This document shows positions 1 to 11,165 of a stretch of 64,000 nt of DNA, piece by piece. The position numbers and the translations under genes were made by a program. The notes under the pieces were generated by a model. It was given only the letters and a program-made list of their open reading frames with translations. It was not told where the DNA came from and ran no database searches. The stretch is from Entomortierella parvispora (taxonomy: Eukaryota; Mortierellomycota; Mortierellomycetes; Mortierellales; Mortierellaceae), in NCBI GenBank assembly GCA_963573315.1, contig OY752143.1:3159177-3223176 (forward strand), read 5' to 3'. Each line of letters opens with the position of its first letter. Position 1 is the stretch's first letter.

Positions 1-1039
1 TCTTTGACGACCTTATCGTTCACTTCTTCATCTCTTCACGGTCTCTATTTGGGGTCATACCGGACTTTTTGCTGCCCTATTTTCGGGTTTTTATTTTGCT
101 CTCACACGCCTTTCATTCATCTCTTGCACCTCCTTGTCCCTTCATGGCTTTGCTCCTTTCTCTCCCTGCTGGCTGTTGCTACAGTTCCTTTGTCCGGCGG
201 CGCGTCCGCTCTCATGAAAAGAGGACACTAAAGATACGCGATACCTACGCGGCGCGGATCCTTTCGGCAATGTCTTGATTCGTGTGTTTTTGTTATTCTG
301 TTGTTGTACCTGGCGTTCAATGGCTGCTCTAGCTGCTTTCACAGCTCTTCATCGCCATGAGAGTTGTTATCGTGGTTGTAGTTTATTTTTACATCATTGA
401 GCAAACGGGAAGGAAAAACTCAAGGAAGTGATGAGGTCCCCTCCCCCCCCCCCCCTGCCTGCTCATCCGCCCTCCCCTGCCCTGCCCCTCAGAGACACTC
501 AAGACACAACTGCATCATTGAAAATTCGTGGTTCCAGCCCCAAGTTCCGAGACCCGGGCCATGCAGAGCCCCCCCTTTTCATGACGCCCCTTGCTGCTTT
601 CTACGGATTCTTTTTTAGGGAAGCTCGCGCGGGATATTCCACTACTCGAGATCGCGGACTCCTCGGAAGACGCGTCAAAGAAAGAAGAGTAGTCTACTAT
701 AACATAGAAGAGAGATCCGAGCGAGGAGTGGGCAGTGTGCACGTGATGGTCTGCACAATGTGTCGTCACGGAATTTTTTCTGTCGCAGTCGCACAACTCA
801 CGCGTTGGCGCTGACCGAGGAACAGGAGACAGAGGGTGGTGGGAGACGGGGAATGAGAGTGAGGACAAAAATTGCGCCTCGCTGCCCTGTGCGTGTGCTA
901 AGGGGTGGTGTGTCCTCTTCTTCTTCTTCTCCATCTCTTCCATCCATCTTTCCGTCCTTCCAGCTTGTCTCGTTCGTCCAATCCCCCTCCCCACTCCTCA
1001 ACCTTTGCATCTCGCATTCCTTGGACAACCCCATCTGCA
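1..1039. other. Upstream region without a supported gene
   Basis: No reading frame here has a recognisable domain. The stretch is rich in runs of pyrimidines and C (a C run near 441-456) and leads into the mannosidase start at 1040. It probably holds that gene's promoter and 5' UTR. Short open frames on both strands look compositional. Confidence 0.5.
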
Positions 1040-3683
1040 ATGGCGGACGAAAAAACCTCGAGCTTCGTTGTCGATATCGAACCGGGGCGCCCTGAAACAG
1101 AGCTTACCCGGTCAGCACTGCCTGCCTCCCCTCCTTCGCCTTCGTTACCAAGCTATACCCGACCCCCTACCTCGACCAAGAATAGAACCTCCCGTGAGAA
1201 CTCCTGTGGACCGTTTTCAGGGCTGGTCCAACTCTTGAATGAAAACCCAACAGCGGTCAGAAGCGGTCGATACTCGATCAAGCTTCGTCAAATTCTGGCC
1301 CTGTCCCTGATGCTCTTGGTCCTGGGTGGACTCTGGTTCTCCAAGAGTGAATCCTACTCAAGGCCTCCTGTCGTTCACACTCCCAGCGACGACAACATCC
1401 AGCAGGGGTCGACGCATCAGAAACTCCCCGCGGACGAGGATGTTTGGATTCAGCCCGTCGTGGATGAGCCACCCCCTAAAGACAGGAAGGTTGCAGATGT
1501 CTTTCGATCCCAACTTTCAGGGAAAGCCCTAGAACGGTATGACAGAGTCCGTGGCAAGGACACATTCTCAAGCCTCCGCAAAATCCAATTTACCTTCCCG
1601 GAGAGGGAGACAGACACTGATCGATTTGTGCGTGAGCAAAGGCTGGAGAAAGTTCGGGAGGGCTTTGGGCATGCTTGGAAGGGATACAAGGCTCAAGCTT
1701 GGGGACATGATGAGGTGTACCCTTCCAATGGGGGAGCCAAAGATTCTTTCGGTGGTTGGGGCGCGACCATCGTTGATAGTCTGGACACTTTGGTAATCAT
1801 GGGCTTTAACGATGAATTCGACGAGGCCCTGGAGTGGGTCAAGACGAAATTCGACATGACCAAGAACCCCACGGCCCAATTGTCATTCTTTGAGACTACG
1901 ATTCGATACCTAGGTGGATTCCTGAGCGCTTATGACTTGACAGGTGAAGAGGTTTTGCTACAGAAGGCCAAGGAACTTGGTGATTACCTGTTGAACGCGT
2001 TCGTGGGTGGTAATGAGTTCCCATCCCCCTCCTTTGCGGTTCAAAAGTCGTCCAACTCCCCATCGTCGCAGCACTGCCTGGCAGAAATCGGAACAATCCA
2101 AGTCGAGTTCACGAGACTGTCTGCCCTGACGGGTGACCCCGTATATGACCAAAAGGTAATTTTGCAGGAGGACGAGCAGTGAGACGCACAAGACCCGTTT
2201 TCTTGGTCACAACTCCAAGATCATTGCTAATGTTCGATAATCGCACCCTTGAAAAATACCTAGGCTCAAAACATCATTGATGTTCTCTCGACCGCCACAT
2301 CAGACCTTCCAGGGCTACTTCCTAACTATGTGACATCAGGAAGAAGCAGGTCATACCAAAACTTCAGGGCGTCGGTCGGTGGAATGGCGGATAGTTACTA
2401 CGAGGTACGAAACGGTTTAATGGCATATTAGGAGGGCTTATTGAAGCTGCAGGTCATGACTACGAGCTGACAAACACCTCTTTTGCTGAAATTTTTTTGT
2501 AATAGTATCTTTTGAAAGAATGGATCTTGCTCGATGGCAAAGTGCCAAAGTACAGGGACATGTGTAAGTGGCTGCACGGCACAGTTATCACTATTGCAGA
2601 TAGGGTGAAAGTACTAACATGAAAAGACTTTCGATGACAGTTGAGGTGGCAATGAACTCCTTGAAGTCCTATATGGTCAGCCGACCGGACAATGGCTCAT
2701 CTGCCTATGCCATCGTTGGACAAGTCTATTCTTCAGCAAAGAACATTGACCCTGTGATGGATCACCTTGTAAGTTGTGCTGTGGGCGATTGGACGGGATG
2801 CATGGACAGGGGGGATGAACAATGTTTATAATAGTGATTATTCATTTTGTTTCGGTTTGCATTTAGGCTTGCTTCATTGCCGGATCTCTCGCTATGGGTT
2901 CCAAGTACTTTGATCGACCCGAGGACCTTACACTGGCGAAACAGGTTGCGGAAGCATGTTATCTCGGCTACCATCACTCCACGACTGGATTGGGACCCGA
3001 GACGATGCAATTCACAGGCAAGGGCACTAGGGGCGAAATGTTTGTTACTGAGCCGGAAACATTCTACAAGCGAGGCTTTGGCAGCAACGTGTATATTCTC
3101 CGACCAGGTAAGCTATGGCCTATATGACAGTGCGAAGGTGGTCTATTCGTTTATACTTAATTTCACATGGCAATGATAGAAACGGTGGAGAGTCTTTGGA
3201 TTCTTTATCGCATCACAGGAGACAAGACCTACCAGGACAAAGCATGGGAGATATTTCAGGTAACAATCTTTGCAAGGGTATCTTTGAGTGAAAAGGATAG
3301 CCCTTTCTTTCATTTTTGAACGCACTCACTAATCTTGTTTCATAACGTATCTATGAATACCAATAGGCGCTTGAAAAGAGCAGCCGTACCTCAATTGCCT
3401 ATTCTGGACTCATGAACGTCAATCAACCAAACTCATATGACAACAAGATGGAGAGGTACTTATTCAAAGAGAGCACTCTAGCCCGTCGAGTCTTTCTTGG
3501 ATAATGACGCTAACAGACATTATACATTGTGCTATTTGCCTACATAGTTTCTTCATGGCAGAGACCATGAAGTATCTCTATTTGATGTTCTCGGAACCCA
3601 ACGTCATCTCTCTTGACGACTTTGTTCTGAATACAGAGGCTCATCCTGTCCGCAGAGTCCAAACATTCCCCGATCATATGTAA
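1040..3683 (+). CDS. GH47 class I alpha-1,2-mannosidase (type II membrane protein)
   Basis: Trims alpha-1,2-mannose from N-glycans in the ER or Golgi lumen. Eight exons keep frame: 1040-2155, 2264-2404, 2506-2563, 2641-2768, 2867-3107, 3180-3259, 3367-3455 and 3548-3683, giving about 662 aa. Residues about 78-98 form a hydrophobic anchor after a Pro/Ser-rich cytosolic tail. Family motifs are visible in order: [48 protein letters not shown], an ILRPETVESLW segment across the exon 5/6 junction, and a C-terminal NTEAHP whose Thr binds calcium in this family. The acidic catalytic residues of GH47 lie in these motifs and appear intact. I chose ATG 1040 over the in-frame ATG at 905 because the extra 45 residues are low-complexity and would bury the membrane anchor deeper. 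It converges on the phosphatase gene with 52 bp between stops. Which of the several GH47 paralogues it is (ER or Golgi) cannot be told here. Confidence 0.93.
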
Positions 3684-3735
3684 AACACTCATTCTTCAGC
3701 GTCTCTTTAAATAAATGGGTATTCCTTCCTTGCGC

Positions 3736-5365
3736 TCAGACCAGATGTTTCCCAGTTGGATAAAGAGCATAGACACTTTGTGTCCCGTCGTTATTCTCAA
3801 TAATCTCCAGCGCACCCAAATGCCCGCCGTAATACTTGCTGATGCCCACATCAATATCGAGATAGCTACCGCCACAAAGTGACAAGACCTTGCCTGTCTT
3901 GTATTGCGGCGTGTGTGCAGAGACGAGGCGATTGACCTACATGTGGAGCAGTGTCAATGGATTGGATTCTTTTTCAATTCCAGTCGGAAAGGGTAGTTCA
4001 AACTATGGGCATCCATCCATCTTACCCCAAGGATCTTTTTGATGCTTTCAACAGTCTTGCACGTTTCTTCTATTCCACCCTCTTGAGTCGCAAGGGCGCG
4101 GTTCCATACCGGTCCTAAATTTGGGGGGGATCAAGTAGACAAGTCCAGCCCGCAGATACGTAGATAGGATCGTCAGCCTCTTCAGGTCCCACGCGTTTTT
4201 TTTCTTTGCATATAGTGCGGACGAGCTGAATACCTTTTGTCGTGAAGATTGGAGCCCTGTATTCACCATTCAAAATAGCTTGGGTGGCCATGAAGTTCAT
4301 GTCGTCTACACCGATTTGAGCCCACTCTGGGTGCATGTCGGCATGACTAAAGACTGTGTGGCCATGTTGGATATGAGTGATGTTGAAGTTGTTGAAGACG
4401 AATTTGCCCAACCATCCAGAATGGATATCCCAGGCCTCTTTCCGCTTCTGTCGGCCACCAAAGGAGGCATAGTCGGCCTCTGTGACATAGCGCAGGTCGC
4501 CTCCAATGTTCATGACTTCATGGCTAGGATTGGATGGGGGGCACGTCGTTAATAATCGTGAAAGAAAGCAGTTTCTTATTCTTTCGTTCCCACCTCTGCG
4601 CCTGAAAGAAAAAAAAAGGTTCTTACTTTCCCAACAAGTTGATCACCTACGAATGATAACGACAACAATTTTGTTCGTGTTAGTCCGTTGGCCCTTACTC
4701 CCCCTAATTGTCAAACATTGTTGCGTTCTTGCGACCATTCAATCCCGTTACCTCTCCTCCAACAGACCTGGCCTGCGCCCCAAGTTTCTCAAACAAGCGA
4801 AAGACGGCGATCGTGTCCGGCCCCCGATCCACCAGATCACCCTATGGTGGAGAGACCGACCGATCGATAGGAAAAGAAACAAGTCAATGGCGTACAACTC
4901 GCAAGTCGGAGAATTCTTTTTTCGAAAGATGTGCTCCCATCGAGCAAAAGAGAAAAGACAGATGCGGACAGAGGGGAAGAGAGACGCGTGTCTGGCGTGC
5001 TTTACCGTTTGGATAAGCGTGTCCTGTCCCCCGACCCAGTTTTCATTCTTGTCAACCATGCTGGCAAGGCGGAGGACAGCCAGGGTTTGAGGGTAATCCG
5101 AGTGCAGGTCGCCCACGGCCACAATGCGGCTGTTGACATGGGCATGTGGCGGACGAGGAGGATGTTCAGAGGAGAGCTGTGCGTCGTCTGGGAGCGTCCA
5201 AGGGGTCTGAGCGCGCTCGGCCTGGGCTCCCTGCAGGGAGAGAGGAGCGGCCAGGAGGATGGCCACGAGGGTGGCCATGAATACAAGGAGGCGCTGATGA
5301 CGAGACCCGACGTCTGTTGCAGAAGAAGCAGACGAGGACAAAGGAGAAGAAGAAGAAGGGTGCAT
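3736..5365 (-). CDS. Secreted Shewanella-like (SLP-type) metallophosphatase
   Basis: A PPP-superfamily phosphoesterase with a two-metal site. Six exons (5006-5365, 4752-4841, 4627-4646, 4234-4523, 4026-4114, 3736-3936) stay in frame and give about 349 aa. Motifs in order: VAVGDLHSDY (metal ligands D and H), WVGG..DTLIQT, GDLVDRGPDT across intron 1, LLGNHEVMN assembled over the 20-nt third exon, and a C-terminal SAHTPQ, where the usual GHTPQ glycine is Ala. The WVGG..DT wording and overall layout match Shewanella-like phosphatases rather than PP1/PP2A. Residues about 25-48 form a strong hydrophobic stretch followed by an Ala-rich cleavage-like site, so secretion or ER location is likely. The longer open frame through 4748-5005 only reads through intron 1. 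Substrate unknown. Confidence 0.88.
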
Positions 5366-6168
5366 GGTCGAAAGGTAGCTGGTAGGACAAAGACGACAAG
5401 GCAAGGCAAGGCAAGGCAAGGCAAGGCAAGGCAAGGCAAAGGACAAGGCAAGGCAAGGCAGGAAGAATGGGATCAAAAGGGGGTAGGATGCTGCAACACT
5501 GGATGCAATGAGATGCAGTGAGCGCAAGAGATGGAAGTAGTGTGTGTGTGTGTGTCTAGAGTGGGGAGGTCCAGTCTCCTTTTCGTCTCCTCGAGGCAGG
5601 GAAGGGAAGGGAGAGGAAAGAGAGGCGTCTGGAGCAAGCAAGGAAGGAGCAAGGGAAGGGGTTGGCAAGGAAGGAAGGAAGGGAAGAACACGAAGGGGCA
5701 AAAGAAGCGTGCTTTCTTTTCCTTCTTTGTCTTCTTTGTCCTCTTCCTCTCTTCTTCTTCATCTTCATCTTATTCTCCTCCTTTCCCCATCCCAGCCCAG
5801 CCCAGCCCGGCCCGTCTCACGGTTCCTCTTTGTCCTGCCTCGTCTCCACTCTCTCTCTCTGTTCTACTTCCTCCTCTTCTTCACCCCTCCCTCCTCGCTA
5901 CATTCCACCTCGACCGCTGCCTGCTAACAACAAGGACCTGACCCTTCAACACCCTCTCTTCCTCCATCGGTCCATCCGTCAACGTAAGACGGAAGAGCTT
6001 CGCTCTGTGCTCTTACTTGCCTTCATTGATGCACCCTTCATCCAGGCCTGGCATGGATGGGAATCCCCTTCAGTCGAGCAACAAGCAAGACTCTTTTGAG
6101 ACATTGTTCCTTCGACTCAAAATCTTTTTTCATTCTTTCTTTCCCTCTCACAATAGGAACGCTTCGCC
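5366..6168. other. Divergent intergenic region between phosphatase and kinase genes
   Basis: Roughly 800 bp shared by two genes transcribed away from each other. The part at 5530-5720 is purine-rich and 5710-5900 is pyrimidine-rich on the + strand, which produces open frames on both strands with no domain. Likely promoters for both genes. Confidence 0.5.
5398..5461. repeat. AAGGC pentanucleotide microsatellite
   Basis: About 12 copies of a 5-bp unit (AAGGC on the + strand) with one interruption near 5440. It lies 33 bp upstream of the phosphatase start codon, so it probably sits in that gene's 5' UTR. Confidence 0.9.
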
Positions 6169-8958
6169 ATGTCCTGGTTGCACTCCAAGAGTAAGAGCAA
6201 AGACGCCTTGACCCTCCTCTTTTTCTTTTTGCCCGAGGACAGGACGTATCTCGTTAGTCTGCGCACAACAGCCATGGACCCATTCCAGGATGATGACCCA
6301 AACAGCCACACATTGGACCAGGAACATTCATGACCCAGCAGCCCCATTTCAGCCCTTAGCGTGCTGCTCTACAAAGACAGAACAACCTGTATGTGCGACT
6401 AGACTACATCGATGACAGCAACAAATATAGCCCGGACGAGTACAACGACGTCAATCCAGGGGCGCAAGGATGCATAGACGCATGGCTGCAGAAACACGGA
6501 CCTGTGAAGAAACAGGGCAGGGCAATAGGCAATGTCAGGGCAGGATGTCCAAGGGGACAGACAACAGGCTGGAAGACTGACAGGCAGGCAGGCAGACAAA
6601 CATGAAATAGACATGCACTTTGCAGGGCTGTAAGGAACTGAACTCTCCCCTTTCTCTCTCTTTCTTTCTCTCTCTCCTTCCTCTATCTCGTTTTGTCTTC
6701 TAGAACACAAGGAAAAGGAACGCGAGAAGGAACGTGAGAAGGAAGCTGCAGCTCTGTCTGCAAACTTCAGCTCGTCACTCCACATTAAATCCTCCGGCTC
6801 GTCTCCACCGAGGTCGTCGGACGGCAATGGTCACTCTCAAGCTGGGTCCTCCTCCTCCACACATTCTTCATCCACAGCGATTCCCGGAAGTAGCTCACCC
6901 TCATCCTCTGTTCAGACGCTGCCAAATGGTGCCGGCTCTAGTAGCAAGTCTGATGGCGGTGGAGCTGCCAAGACCGGCCTTTTGATTATCCGCGTTGTCG
7001 AGGCCCGAGGACTGACCCTTCCACCTGGATCTACCAACCCTCCGTTTGTACCCAAGCAACAGCCACAGCCTAGCACCAACAGCAACCGGGAATCTCTTCA
7101 ACGGAAATGGTGGCTACCCTATGCTGTACTGGAGTTTGACAAGAATGAGGTCTTGATCGATGCCCTTGCCGGAGAACTCTCGAACCCCGTCTGGCAGTAC
7201 AGAGCTCATTTGTAAGTGAAATGAAAGAAGATGATATGGGAAGGGACTAATTGCCTCCTGTCGGGCTTACAATCCGCTAACTCCCCCAAGAACGCAGGAC
7301 CAACTCGTCATATGAATGAGAGACATTCTCTGGAAACGGAGCAGACCAGTGTCGGTGTCGTTCCCGAATCTATCGCCTCAACCTCTGACAAACGTTTCTT
7401 GTTTTCATATAGCGATGTCTCTCGCGCGTCGGATGTGCAACTATCCCTTTATATCCGTATTCCCAACCCCAAGGTCATGGCTTCATTGGAGAAATCTGAC
7501 AACATGCGCGAGAGTGAAACTTCGAGCGAGGATGTTTTCCTTGGCCATGTGAAACTAGACCCTCGCTGGGATGAACAAATGCAGGATGACTGGTTCACCC
7601 TCCTAGGTGGCACCGGAAAAGTGCGTGTACAGGTCACCTACAAGAAAGATAACGTAAGACCATACCTTGGGATAGCCGGTATTCTTTGTATCACGAACTG
7701 TTTGACCAACAATGGCACCATTCGTTTTACCTTTTAGGCAAATACCCCATTGACGATTGATGCATTCGATCTACTCAAGGTGATCGGAAAGGGGAGCTTT
7801 GGAAAGGTATAGCTCCGTCCGTTGGAGTCGGCTTAAGCATGTACTGGATAATAGCGTCGCAGCTCACACCCTGGTTTTGTTTGTTCTTCACCTTAGGTGA
7901 TGCAAGTTCGCAAGCGTGATACATCCCGAATCTACGCAATGAAGATTATCAGGAAAGCGCACATCATCTCTCGCAGTGAGGTTAACCACACATTGGCGGA
8001 ACGAACAGTAGCAGCCCAGATCAACAATCCGTTCATTGTTTCTCTCAAATTTTCATTCCAGTCGCCAGAGAAGCTGTACCTCGTTCTCGCGTTTGTGAAC
8101 GGTGGTGAGCTGTTCCACCATTTGCAACGGGAGGGACGGTTTAGTGAGGAGCGATCTCGATTCTACGCAGCCGAATTGATGTGTGCGCTCGAGTGTCTAC
8201 ATGGATTCAACGTGGTGTACCGAGACCTCAAGCCCGAGAACATCTTGCTGGATTACACGGGTCACATTGCACTCTGCGACTTTGGACTGTGCAAGCTGGG
8301 CATGACCGAAACCGAGACGACAAACACGTTCTGCGGCACACCAGAATACCTCGCACCCGAACTGTTGCTCGGCCAAGGCTACACCAAGACGGTGGATTGG
8401 TGGACGTTGGGTGTGTTGTTGTATGAGATGATGACTGGATTGCCACCCTTTTATGACGAGAACATTCACGAGATGTACCGCAAGATCTTGCAGGACGATC
8501 TTCGATTCCCCGACGATGTGGCGCCGGATGCACGGTCACTTCTAACGGGATTGCTGACAAGGGACCCTAACGAGCGTCTGGGCAACAATGGATCAAATGC
8601 GATCAAGCAGCACCCGTTCTTCAAACCTATTTCGTTCCCTCTGTTGATGGCCAAGAAGATCCAACCTCCTTTTAAGCCCTCGGTGACGTCTGCAATCGAC
8701 ACTTCCAACTTTGATGAGGAGTTTACAAACGAGGAGCCTTTGGATTCAGTGGTTGAGTCGAGTTTCTTGAGCGAGACTGTGCAATTGCAATTCAAGGGAT
8801 TCACCTACAACCCGGCGAACGATGGCGTCTTGGGCGCAAGTATAGCAAACCACCATGGCGGACATCTGGGCAGCTCTTCAGACAGGGACTCGAGAACATT
8901 GGCGTCTTCGAGTCGTGCTGGAGCAGCCATGGGGCAGTCGTCGAGAGGCGGATACTGA
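6169..8958 (+). CDS. sch9: SCH9-like AGC protein kinase with N-terminal C2 domain
   Basis: Ser/Thr kinase of the SCH9/S6K-like branch, which acts downstream of TORC1 in fungi. Five exons (6169-6190, 6704-7211, 7413-7653, 7738-7806, 7897-8958) give about 633 aa. Residues 1-100 are charged and Ser-rich. A C2-like segment spans about 105-255 (GLLIIRVVEARGLTLP start, WFTLLGG end). The kinase domain begins at GKGSFGK (about 274-280). It has AMK (Lys about 296), YRDLKPEN (Asp about 390), DFG, the activation loop TFCGTPEYLAPE, and a C-terminal FKGFTY hydrophobic motif. C2 plus AGC kinase plus hydrophobic motif is the SCH9 arrangement. The first coding exon is only 22 nt and the first intron about 513 nt, so the N terminus is the weakest part of the model. 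The Thr in the activation loop and the Thr in the hydrophobic motif are the expected PDK1 and TORC1 sites, by family inference. Confidence 0.93.
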
Positions 8959-9533
8959 AAGGAGGACAATGAGTGAAAAAGCACCTCTCAAGTCTGGAAC
9001 GCGTCTGTAGGAGGAGATCCTGAAGCAAAGAAACAAAGGCACCAAAGCATCACTTCTTTTTTTTTCACTCAAGTCATCGTAGAAAAGAAAATACAAAAAA
9101 AAAAAAATCCAAATACTCACACATTTCAGGGTCTGAATGATTATTTCTCGAGTGGCAGGCCAGCTACTGCGTGAATTATTCAGTCTTGCTGCTCCAAGCT
9201 GACGGTAGCTTCCCACTTGTTTCTTTTTCAGCCTCTTCTTGTTGGCAAATCTCTGACGACCTGTAATTGGTCCAGAAAAACCTTCCCTTACTCATTCTCC
9301 TGTAGCTTCTCCTCAGTAATCATTTTATTCTTCTCGGATCCGAACGAACAACTCAACACAGCCGATCTCCAAAGGATTATCGAATGCATGCACAGATGAA
9401 TGAATTTTTTTTGCTGGCCGTTCGAAATTGGTGGCGTACAAATTGGTGGCAAATTTATTAAGGGTTTGAGCATTCATGATGAGGTTTATAAGGGCAATCC
9501 TTTGCCCAGCAGCCATCAGCAAGAAAGCCTGGT
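8959..9533. other. Intergenic region, kinase 3' side to tRNA-Asn
   Basis: Contains T and A homopolymers near 9057-9064 and 9095-9107, consistent with a 3' UTR, then AT-rich sequence up to the tRNA. I see no gene in it. Confidence 0.5.
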
Positions 9534-9607
9534 GCTTCCGTGGCGCAATTGGTTAGCGCGTCTGACTGTTAATCAGGAGGTTGGTGGTTCAAGCCCACCC
9601 GGGAGCG
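9534..9607 (+). tRNA. tRNA-Asn (anticodon GTT)
   Basis: A full cloverleaf can be drawn: a 7-bp acceptor stem (one G-U pair), a D arm containing the A box, a 5-bp anticodon stem with loop CTGTTAA, and a T arm with GGTTCAAGC as the B box. Discriminator base is G. There is no intron. A TTTT run at 9623-9626 is a likely Pol III terminator. Confidence 0.95.
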
Positions 9608-9821
9608 AATAGAGAGCTTTACTTTTGACTTTTTGGCTTTTTGCCACTCCGGACCAGCAATGGGGCTGGGATTGAACTCTCTCCGAGTTGTGATTTAATC
9701 TAACCGTCGACCCTGGTCGGCGGATAGATCTCTCGCCGAGTCGTGGAGATCAAAGGACAGTTCTAACTTGACTGGAGAGAGGAGAGAGGCAAAGGATCGG
9801 GAGGACGAATTGCATTTTTTG

Positions 9822-10911
9822 TTATTGTTGTCTTTCCAAGAATCTATCTCTCTGCCGTTGGGGGTTGCTTTGAACAGGAAAGAAACGAACGAGAAGAAAA
9901 AGGAGGAAACCAATGGCGGACACGATAACGACAGACGTCTTCCGCTGTGCAAGACTACTGCTGCCTTTGAACCTGAGTCGTGTCTTTTGGCGCTCCATGT
10001 TTTGTCGATCTGATTCCGACGACGTGTTCTTTTCTTTCTTTTCTTCATTACAAAATTGGCTGTACGCCTGTTTGCTCTGTTGTCCTGGTTCTAGCGATAG
10101 GTACTTTCTAACATGTCTTTGCTCTTCAGCCGACATAGAAGTGAGAGAATAAAAACAATAAGTATCAGATCGATCCCTCGAAAGCAAACCTGACAAGAAA
10201 CGGACATTTCTTCTTACTGTTAAGGATCTTGTCCTGGGCCGTCAGATCTGGCTGTTGGTCGAGTTTGGGCGGTGAGATCAACGGATAACCTCCTACAGAT
10301 TCAACGGTACTCTTTTGATCCTGATGACGACAACACGCTGCATTCCTCTCTTGAGCTAACATGCAGGGACAAGAAAACGTTGCAAGGCAAAAAAGAAGGT
10401 CAACATCAATTTCTTTTCTTTTTCTTCGAAAGAACAGTCCTGGTAACTTCTTACTGGTAAGGACCGAATCTTCGCCCTTGAGATTCTGTCGCCGGCTCAT
10501 AATCTTTTCGCGCTCCACTTGGATAAGCTCTCGGCAGCAGGATCTGTCAGCGTCGTAAAGAATCATTTTGTTGAACTGCTGGAAAGCTTTTTGGGGTACG
10601 ATCATAGTCGGGTTGATAAAGTCGCACTCTTTCAGTAACAGCTGGACGGTCAAATGGTCTTGCTCAGCCTTGGACATGGCCTGGTTCAATTCGTCCCGCT
10701 GTGCGGACAGATCCTTTTTGTCATTTGAAAGGAGCTCATCCATTTCCTTGTGACGCACTTGGTGTTGAAGCAGTTGGTCGAGATCCATGAAGCAGCCTTG
10801 ACAACAGTAGGATGGATTTGGTCGAGAATTCTTGGGAATGGCTGTGCTGACGTCTTCATATTCTGAGGCGGTCCCCCACCAGGGCTTTGTTGACGAAGAG
10901 GCTCTTTTCAT
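9822..10911 (-). CDS. Uncharacterised coiled-coil protein with C-terminal membrane segment
   Basis: Not recognised. Three exons (10455-10911, 10218-10355, 9822-10123) keep frame and give about 298 aa. The N-terminal half has a Cys-rich patch (CCQGC) followed by a charged, heptad-like region rich in Lys, Glu and Gln. The last exon carries a basic stretch and then one hydrophobic span of about 20 residues (TSVVIVSAIGFLLFLLVRFF) close to the C terminus, as in tail-anchored proteins. That layout resembles SNARE or vesicle-tether proteins, but I see no SNARE zero-layer motif I trust. The third exon's acceptor (GAAG at 10124-10127) is not a strong one, so the exon 2/3 junction is tentative. Its start lies 254 bp downstream of the F-box gene's stop, on the same strand. 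Confidence 0.6.
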
Positions 10912-11165
10912 TGTTGTTTCGACCACTTTGGAGCGAGGAGAGGAGGGAAAGATGAGGATGGGTAGTAAGTGATTAGGGAAAGAAAGATGGAAAAGATGGG
11001 AAAAGCTTGAGAAGGTGAAAAGGAGGTCGGGGGGCTGAAGTACGAACGAAAAAATCGGCCACGTTTCGCAAGTGATGTTTTTTTGGACCTGGTGGCAAAG
11101 CACATGTGATCCAAGGGCACACAAGAGTTTATTGTTCTCTGAGGAAGGATACTCTACTATCTTTT

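Noticed and set aside
905..1039. N-terminal extension of the GH47 protein from ATG 905
   Set aside because: Low-complexity Ser/Pro/Leu sequence. The ATG at 1040 gives a normal type II topology.
4748..5005. Continuation of the phosphatase frame past residue 120
   Set aside because: It is read-through of intron 1. Splicing at GTAAAG restores GDLVDRGPDT.
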